Assembly: GCA_028284675.1 (NCBI GenBank)
Contig: JANQRI010000025.1
Coordinates: 1-39,205 of the forward strand
DNA: 39,205 bases
Origin: Gammaproteobacteria bacterium
GTDB taxonomy: Bacteria > Pseudomonadota > Gammaproteobacteria > HTCC5015
Direction of reading: 5' to 3'
Both the position numbers and the translations under genes were made by a program. Under the pieces are notes generated by a model that had not been told where the DNA came from, ran no database searches, and worked only from the letters and a program-made list of their open reading frames with translations. Shown piece after piece: positions 35,244 through 39,205 of this stretch; the first letter of the stretch is position 1; every line of letters starts with the position of its first letter.

Positions 35244-35376
35244 TGGCGGGAGTCCAGTGAATAAAATACCCGAAAGGGGAATAGCTGGGCAGCGCCTTGT
35301 GCTGTTTCGACCTCCCGCCACCCAGTTTCCGCTGGGTGGTCACTTTCGCAACTCGAAATTGCACAAGGAGAAAACT
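35244..35376 (+). promoter_or_regulatory. RNA switch controlling the 156-residue gene
   Basis: Segment B (35293-35310, CGCCTTGTGCTGTTTCGA) can pair with leader segment A (35177-35194) or with segment C (35353-35370, TCGAAATTGCACAAGGAG), which contains the AAGGAG ribosome site of the gene at 35377. A 9-bp helix TGGCGGGAG/CTCCCGCCA (35244-35252 with 35312-35320) would hide the ribosome site of an in-frame GTG at 35257, and competes with an 8-bp hairpin CCACCCAG/CTGGGTGG (35318-35339). Confidence 0.55.
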
Positions 35377-35847
35377 ATGCACCCATCTTCATTCTTTCCT
35401 AAGCTCAAAGACCCTAAAAAGCCGTATTCGATAGATTTCAGTCAGTTACCGCCCAGTCATAATCCAATGATTGGCGAGGAACCCATTGTCACCTTTATGG
35501 ACGTACACGGCGCATTAAAACTGACCTCGCACCTGCTGATTTACTGCGAATACGCCAGCCTAAACCTAGGGGCTCCGGAAACACGGGGTTTACTCTGTCT
35601 AATAGAATGCACCGCAAAAGCGTTGGAATATGAGCTCGATTACCGGCCCGCCGAAGAACGGGACTTAATCACCGGAACTCAAGGGTTAGGGCAGGAGCTC
35701 GACCCCGAACAACGGCGCAGCATGCATGCCTTATTAGAACGACTCCTGGCCGAATTGGGGTACGGGATATACAGCCAAAAAACCGGTTATGGGTCACCGG
35801 AAGACAGCGAGCCGGACGAAACCGACGGCACCGATCAAACCGGTTAA
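35377..35847 (+). CDS. Phage regulatory-region protein of unknown function
   Basis: A 156-residue protein with a strong AAGGAG before the ATG. It has a helical centre (LKLTSHLLIYCEYASLNL, then GLLCLIECTAKALEYE) and an acidic tail. The same frame is open upstream, and a GTG at 35257 with GGGAG four bases before it would give a 40-residue N-terminal extension, a layout like P1 icd/ant where a leader frame overlaps the controlled gene. By position it is the target of the RNA switch and may be an antirepressor or lytic-switch protein; the sequence itself does not show this. Confidence 0.6.
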   Translation: MHPSSFFPKLKDPKKPYSIDFSQLPPSHNPMIGEEPIVTFMDVHGALKLTSHLLIYCEYASLNLGAPETRGLLCLIECTAKALEYELDYRPAEERDLITGTQGLGQELDPEQRRSMHALLERLLAELGYGIYSQKTGYGSPEDSEPDETDGTDQTG

Positions 35848-35856
35848 TATCAAAAT

Positions 35857-35885
35857 TTGATATCAGCCACTATAGGGGCTAAAAT
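35857..35885 (+). promoter_or_regulatory. Integrase promoter
   Basis: TTGATA (35857-35862), 17 bases, TAAAAT (35880-35885). The -35 box is part of a 17-bp palindrome ATATCAAAATTTGATAT (35847-35863). The -10 box lies inside operator O3. Confidence 0.55.
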
Positions 35886-35897
35886 TAGCCCCTATAG
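35870..35897. promoter_or_regulatory. Operator O3 at the integrase promoter
   Basis: A perfect 13-bp dyad CTATAGGGGCTAA / TTAGCCCCTATAG around AA. It shares the AGGGGCT/AGCCC half-sites of O1 and O2 and covers the integrase -10 box. A T-tract follows (GGTTTT), so a terminator is possible, but the 2-base loop argues against it. Confidence 0.6.
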
Positions 35898-35920
35898 GTT
35901 TTACCGGTGGTTGAGTCTGT

Positions 35921-36985
35921 ATGCCGTACAAGTATCAAAAAATCCGTGAAATCGAGCCCGGTATCTGGCTGCTGGAGGACGGCCAGTATTTGCTCGATAT
36001 CTCCATGCCCGGCAACAAAGATGAACGAATCCGCAAAAAGCACAAAACCCAATCCGATGCCAAACATCACAAAGCCTGGGCAATCTCCCAAAAAGCTCAG
36101 AATCCCGACTGGAAACCGAAAATCCGCAAACAGGATAATCGTCGTCTAAACAAGCTGATTGATGACTGGTATGAGGTTTACGGCAAATTCCTCAAAGACG
36201 GCAAGCGCCGTAAAACCAAGCTTCGGCTCATGTCCGAAATCATGGGCAATCCGGTGGCTCGGGCCGTCAATAAAGAAACGTTGGCCGATTACCGAACAGC
36301 CCGAGTGAAGCAGAATATCAAACTCAAAACGGTTAATAATGAACATGGATATTTGTGCAGTCTTTTCAATAAGTTAATTGAGCTAGGCAAATGGCAGGGC
36401 AATAACCCAATCGCTGGAATCCCGAAATTCAGGCTACCAGAAACCGAGCTGGCGTTTTTGGAGGAATACCAGATTGCCGATCTGTTCGATGCATTGGAGC
36501 AGCTCAGTAATCGTGATGTTCTGCTGATTGTGGAGGTTTGCCTCTCCACCGGCGCTAGATGGAGTGAGGCCCAAAAATTGCATAGCCGCCATGTACAAAA
36601 AGGCATGGTACATTACGTCGATACCAAGACCAACAAAAACCGCCGGGTGAACATCAGTAAGGAGCTGGAACGAACCCTGAAGCAGCAGGGCAGTGGGCCG
36701 TTATTCCGGAAAAATCGTTGCGAAAAAGTCTTTGAACGGGCCTTACAGCTTGCTAGTATTGAACTTCCAGATGGGCAATTAACACATGTACTAAGGCACA
36801 CCTTCGCTACCCACTATCTAGCAAATGGAGGGGATGTTTTGGAATTAAAGAATATACTCGGGCACACTAGCATAAAAACCACTGAGAAGTATTTACATAT
36901 TATCCGGTCCATGAATGCTAAAGCTCCGGATTTAAATCCAGTGACTGTGTTAAGAAAAAAACAGCAGGCAACGGTTGCAGTTTAA
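35921..36985 (+). CDS. int: Phage integrase, tyrosine recombinase
   Basis: A 354-residue site-specific recombinase. The N-terminal arm-binding part (about 1-65) is followed by a SAM-like core-binding domain (about 70-170) and the catalytic domain. Catalytic residues are seen in STGARWSEA (Arg near 212), HVLRHTFATHY (His-x-x-Arg near 288), LGHTS (His) and TTEKYLH (nucleophile Tyr near 324). It would recombine the 24-bp tRNA-Ser core. Its promoter carries operator O3. It lies about 2.1 kb from attR, the gap being filled by cargo genes. Confidence 0.92.
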   Translation: MPYKYQKIREIEPGIWLLEDGQYLLDISMPGNKDERIRKKHKTQSDAKHHKAWAISQKAQNPDWKPKIRKQDNRRLNKLIDDWYEVYGKFLKDGKRRKTKLRLMSEIMGNPVARAVNKETLADYRTARVKQNIKLKTVNNEHGYLCSLFNKLIELGKWQGNNPIAGIPKFRLPETELAFLEEYQIADLFDALEQLSNRDVLLIVEVCLSTGARWSEAQKLHSRHVQKGMVHYVDTKTNKNRRVNISKELERTLKQQGSGPLFRKNRCEKVFERALQLASIELPDGQLTHVLRHTFATHYLANGGDVLELKNILGHTSIKTTEKYLHIIRSMNAKAPDLNPVTVLRKKQQATVAV

Positions 36986-37012
36986 TCGACAAAGCAAAGA
37001 AATCTAAAAATC

Positions 37013-38104
37013 ATGAGCGATATAGTATTTATATTAGGAGCTGGTGCTTCAAGAGATTGTGGAGCACCACTAATGAATGATTTCCTAGATACGGCGTCCA
37101 AGCTGTTTAGAGCAGGTAAGGTTGCAGACAAAAAAGAGCATTTTGAAAGAGTTTTTAAAGCAATTTCGGCTTTACAAGCAGTACATTCGAAAGCACAGTT
37201 AGACCTTAATAACATTGAGTCAATATTTACCGCGTTGGAAATCGCGAATACTCTTGGTAAGTTGCCAGGTTTTAAAGTAGATGAGATACCCCAAACAATT
37301 GCTTCTTTGAAAGAAGTGATAGTTGTCACTCTGGAAAAAACTATTCAGTTCCCAATTAGCGGGCCGCGAGGTGAAATACTTTCTCCTGATAGCTATAAAT
37401 CATTCGCTAGTTTATTGAACTTTTTAAAAAAAGAATCTCGTCCGTCATATAGCGTTTCAGTGATTTCTTTCAATTACGATATTGCGTTGGACTTAGCAAT
37501 GTATCGGAATGGGTTTGGTCCAGTTTATGGTTTTGTGCCTCATGCTAATTCAGTTAACCCAGTAAAACTTCTGAAATTGCATGGTTCGCTTAATTGGGCT
37601 GCTCGCTCTGATAATGGCGCGATCACAGTGCTTACTCTTGAGGAGTATTTTTCCAAATACAGTATTAACAATACATGGGGGGAAATTGAAACGTGTAGTA
37701 TTCCAATCGGCAGTCAACTAAAAGAATGTTACTCCAAAGTCGGTGTAGAGGTTTATCCAGAACCTGTAATTGTACCACCTGCTTGGAATAAAGCAGATTA
37801 TCATCAATCACTATCTTCAGTATGGAGTAGTGCCGCAAAAGAATTAGAGGATGCTGAATATATATTCATAATGGGGTATTCATTGCCAGAAACAGATGTA
37901 TTCTTTAAATTATTGTATGGCCTCGGTACCGTCGGTGAAAAACCGCTGAAAAAGTTGATTGTCTACAATCCTGATTCAAATGTGGGTAGTCGTTTTAAGC
38001 AAATAATTGGGCCGGGTGCTCTTGCTAGATATGAGTTTAGGCAAATGAAGTTTAATACTGCTATTAGTAATGTTGAGTTATTTTTCACTGAGACTGGCAA
38101 TTGA
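37013..38104 (+). CDS. SIR2-family protein (candidate anti-phage NADase)
   Basis: A 363-residue protein starting 27 bases after int. It carries the NAD-binding loop FILGAGASRDCGAP (residues 6-19), VISFNYDIALDLA (near 155), KLHGSLNW and a C-terminal FIMGYSLPETD, the motif series of the SIR2-like (SIR2_2) family. In bacterial defence systems such domains deplete NAD+ upon phage infection (ThsA, DSR, SIR2-APAZ; family knowledge). The gene is AT-rich compared with int, which points to separate acquisition. It is probably co-expressed with the membrane-protein gene behind it. Confidence 0.78.
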   Translation: MSDIVFILGAGASRDCGAPLMNDFLDTASKLFRAGKVADKKEHFERVFKAISALQAVHSKAQLDLNNIESIFTALEIANTLGKLPGFKVDEIPQTIASLKEVIVVTLEKTIQFPISGPRGEILSPDSYKSFASLLNFLKKESRPSYSVSVISFNYDIALDLAMYRNGFGPVYGFVPHANSVNPVKLLKLHGSLNWAARSDNGAITVLTLEEYFSKYSINNTWGEIETCSIPIGSQLKECYSKVGVEVYPEPVIVPPAWNKADYHQSLSSVWSSAAKELEDAEYIFIMGYSLPETDVFFKLLYGLGTVGEKPLKKLIVYNPDSNVGSRFKQIIGPGALARYEFRQMKFNTAISNVELFFTETGN

Positions 38105-38189
38105 TTGAGAGTACTAGGTCGCGTGTTATTTTTGAGCTAGTAGAGTTATCTCGAAAACTGTAAATTATTTTTCATTATGAGGTACTGTT

Positions 38190-38963
38190 TTGTCTAGTAG
38201 CGAAAATGCGAGAAAACGAGATATGTCTCAAGGTTTTTTGAGGCAGCGCAGAAACCTTTTGTTGATCTCGATTTTAGTACCACTTTTTTATTTCAGTGAA
38301 GCAAGCATAGAGAAAGTCAACTTCTTCGGAACGATTATCACCTTAAAGAAACAAGAGTTAGTTTATTTTTTAATGTTCATTTTTTATGGTTATTTCTTTT
38401 TAAGATACTGGCAGTATTATAGGGAAGAAATTCACACTCAGGATATTGGAAAAGCGCTCAAATCTTCAATGTTTAAGCTCGAAATGTATTTTTTCCGTAA
38501 AATTGCATTTGATCGCGCTGAAGTTTTTGGAAGTGAGACGAAAAGTGTTTCTTTTGCGAGCAAAAGAGCTACATTTGTTTTCGGTTATAATACGTCTTTG
38601 AATGTTCCAGATGAATACATTTCTATTTTTACTAGAAAAATATTTGCTTTCATTGGTATAGGGCCTAATGATGGCAGGTTTGTTACTGATCAAGAAAAAG
38701 AAGAAAGAGAAGGATTCTTTAAAGAAAAGTACGACCAAATTGCTAAGTATTGGGAGAGAGTTGAATCAGCAAATGATAGCATTGGAATGTTTAAAACAAG
38801 CATTAAGTATAATATATTCAGAGTATTAATATATAGGGTGGTTGGTATATATCGTTTTATTATTCACCAGTCATATTTCACTGACTATCAATTTCCGTTT
38901 GTTCTTGCCCTAATCTCTATACTATCTATAGCCACCGGAGTTATTTGGGAAATGTATTACTAA
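38190..38963 (+). CDS. Multi-pass membrane protein paired with SIR2 (TTG start)
   Basis: A 257-residue protein of no family I recognise. Two hydrophobic helices lie near the N-terminus (about 24-42 and 56-78) and two near the C-terminus (about 207-224 and 232-254); a charged cytoplasm-like middle of about 125 residues lies between. The TTG at 38190 is supported by GAGG seven bases upstream; no ATG or GTG has a comparable site. It ends just before the right arm site, so it is the last gene of the element. It may be a partner or effector of the SIR2 protein (inference). Confidence 0.65.
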   Translation: MSSSENARKRDMSQGFLRQRRNLLLISILVPLFYFSEASIEKVNFFGTIITLKKQELVYFLMFIFYGYFFLRYWQYYREEIHTQDIGKALKSSMFKLEMYFFRKIAFDRAEVFGSETKSVSFASKRATFVFGYNTSLNVPDEYISIFTRKIFAFIGIGPNDGRFVTDQEKEEREGFFKEKYDQIAKYWERVESANDSIGMFKTSIKYNIFRVLIYRVVGIYRFIIHQSYFTDYQFPFVLALISILSIATGVIWEMYY

Positions 38964-38973
38964 TTTCCAAGCC

Positions 38974-38994
38974 TTCGACACCTTTTCGACACCC
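38974..38994 (+). promoter_or_regulatory. Putative integrase arm-type site, right
   Basis: 20 of 21 bases identical to 25625-25645, same orientation, 80 bp inside attR. Again two TTCGACACC units separated by TTT. Confidence 0.6.
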
Positions 38995-39021
38995 GGCGAA
39001 TCGATGGCGATTTATTAGCTC

Positions 39022-39034
39022 TAAGTGATTGATT
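39022..39034 (-). promoter_or_regulatory. IHF-type site inside attR
   Basis: On the minus strand AATCAATCACTTA matches WATCAANNNNTTR exactly, 40 bases inside attR. It mirrors the site at 25559-25571. Confidence 0.5.
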
Positions 39035-39074
39035 TTGTTTGTATTGAAAGAGAGTTGGTTTTTTAGAGCGTGGC

Positions 39075-39098
39075 GTTCGAATCCCTCTCTCTCCGCCA
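39075..39098 (+). repeat. attR core (24-bp copy of the tRNA-Ser 3' end)
   Basis: Identical to 25501-25524. No tRNA 5' half precedes it, so this is the displaced attachment remnant, not a second tRNA gene. Confidence 0.93.
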
Positions 39099-39115
39099 AT
39101 AAATAAAAGGTCCGT

Positions 39116-39205
39116 ACCGGGAACATGGTTTACGGATAATACCGGAGACATGGTTTACAGTTCCGGGGCAAAAGGGTTGGAGGCCGGTTCAACGCGGCCT
39201 TCATC
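39116..39205. mobile_element. Possible end of an insertion sequence running off the window
   Basis: ACCGGGAACATGGTTTAC (39116-39133) is repeated as ACCGGAGACATGGTTTAC (39141-39158), 16 of 18 bases identical and 25 bp apart. Repeated GTAAACCATGT-type motifs are found at the ends of some IS481-like elements, as I recall them. No transposase is in the window. Confidence 0.35.

Larger units (their letters stand above)
25525..39098. mobile_element. Integrated tailless double-jelly-roll prophage, about 13.6 kb
   Basis: It is bounded by the 24-bp att repeats and encodes a tyrosine integrase next to attR. Hallmarks are a P2/PM2-type major capsid protein (30088-30918), a HerA/FtsK-type packaging ATPase (31223-31963), an RNNNPGNIR-type lytic protein and a row of one-helix membrane proteins as expected for an internal-membrane virion. 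There is no terminase, portal, tail or filamentous-phage coat gene. An XRE repressor faces a Cox/Xis-like gene. The structural module looks intact except for one possible frameshift near 29635. No replication initiator is recognisable. Confidence 0.85.

Noticed and set aside
35062..35376. N-terminal extension of the 156-residue protein to 35062
   Set aside because: It overlaps the preceding gene and would have to be translated through a promoter and an intrinsic terminator. The AAGGAG before 35377 marks the main start; at most the GTG at 35257 may serve as a leader start.
35870..35897. Bidirectional terminator before int
   Set aside because: The 28-bp palindrome has only a 2-base centre, shares half-sites with the repressor operators and covers a good -10 box, so an operator is the better reading.
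39075..39098. A second tRNA-Ser gene
   Set aside because: Only the last 24 bases of the tRNA are present; no D arm, anticodon arm or 5' acceptor strand precedes them. It is attR.

Overview
The window looks like a gammaproteobacterial chromosome segment. It has a zwf-pgl-edd-glk-eda Entner-Doudoroff cluster, a bacterial glycogen cluster, a DUF1820 gene and a tRNA-Ser used as a phage attachment site. The genus cannot be named from the sequence.

Layout. (1) 1-7438, minus strand: one continuous reading frame that runs off the left edge. It encodes a giant secreted SpvB/FG-GAP/RHS protein with N-terminal Fn3-like domains; the RHS core ends about 50 bases from the edge, so the variable C-terminal tip lies outside the window. 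(2) 7815-8875: a metallophosphoesterase and a DUF1820 protein. (3) 9020-15022: zwf, pgl, edd, glk and eda, which take glucose to pyruvate plus glyceraldehyde 3-phosphate. A 290-bp MITE-like element with perfect 25-bp terminal inverted repeats lies between zwf and pgl. (4) 15044-24980: glgB, a large GH15 protein resembling the alpha/beta regulatory subunits of eukaryotic phosphorylase kinase, glgX and malQ. These make and break alpha-glucan and feed glucose to glk. (5) 24981-25433: a noncoding cluster of hairpin repeats. (6) 25434-25524: tRNA-Ser(GGA).

(7) 25501-39098 is a 13.6-kb integrated element bounded by a perfect 24-bp repeat of the tRNA-Ser 3' end. It encodes a double-jelly-roll capsid protein of the PM2 P2 type, a HerA/FtsK-type packaging ATPase, a lytic enzyme, many small one-helix membrane proteins, an XRE repressor facing a Cox/Xis-like gene, and a tyrosine integrase. 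No terminase, portal or tail gene is present. I read it as a tailless, membrane-containing dsDNA prophage (Varidnaviria, related to corticoviruses/autolykiviruses), not a Caudoviricetes or filamentous phage. Structural and lysis genes are transcribed leftwards in a tightly overlapping operon; repressor, RNA switch and integrase are transcribed rightwards. Between int and attR sits an AT-rich two-gene cargo: a SIR2-family protein and a multi-pass membrane protein, a candidate anti-phage module.

The most unusual parts are noncoding. They are a three-segment antisense/anti-Shine-Dalgarno RNA switch reminiscent of the P1 C4 and P4 CI immunity RNAs (35134-35376); a 42-bp-period array of palindromes whose stems vary in a compensating way (33383-33608); an 80-bp sequence duplicated upstream of two leftward gene blocks (30934-31015 and 32729-32808); and matched integrase-arm and IHF-like sites just inside both att sites. 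No replication protein is recognisable in the element. The last 90 bases contain a repeated motif that resembles the end of an insertion sequence.
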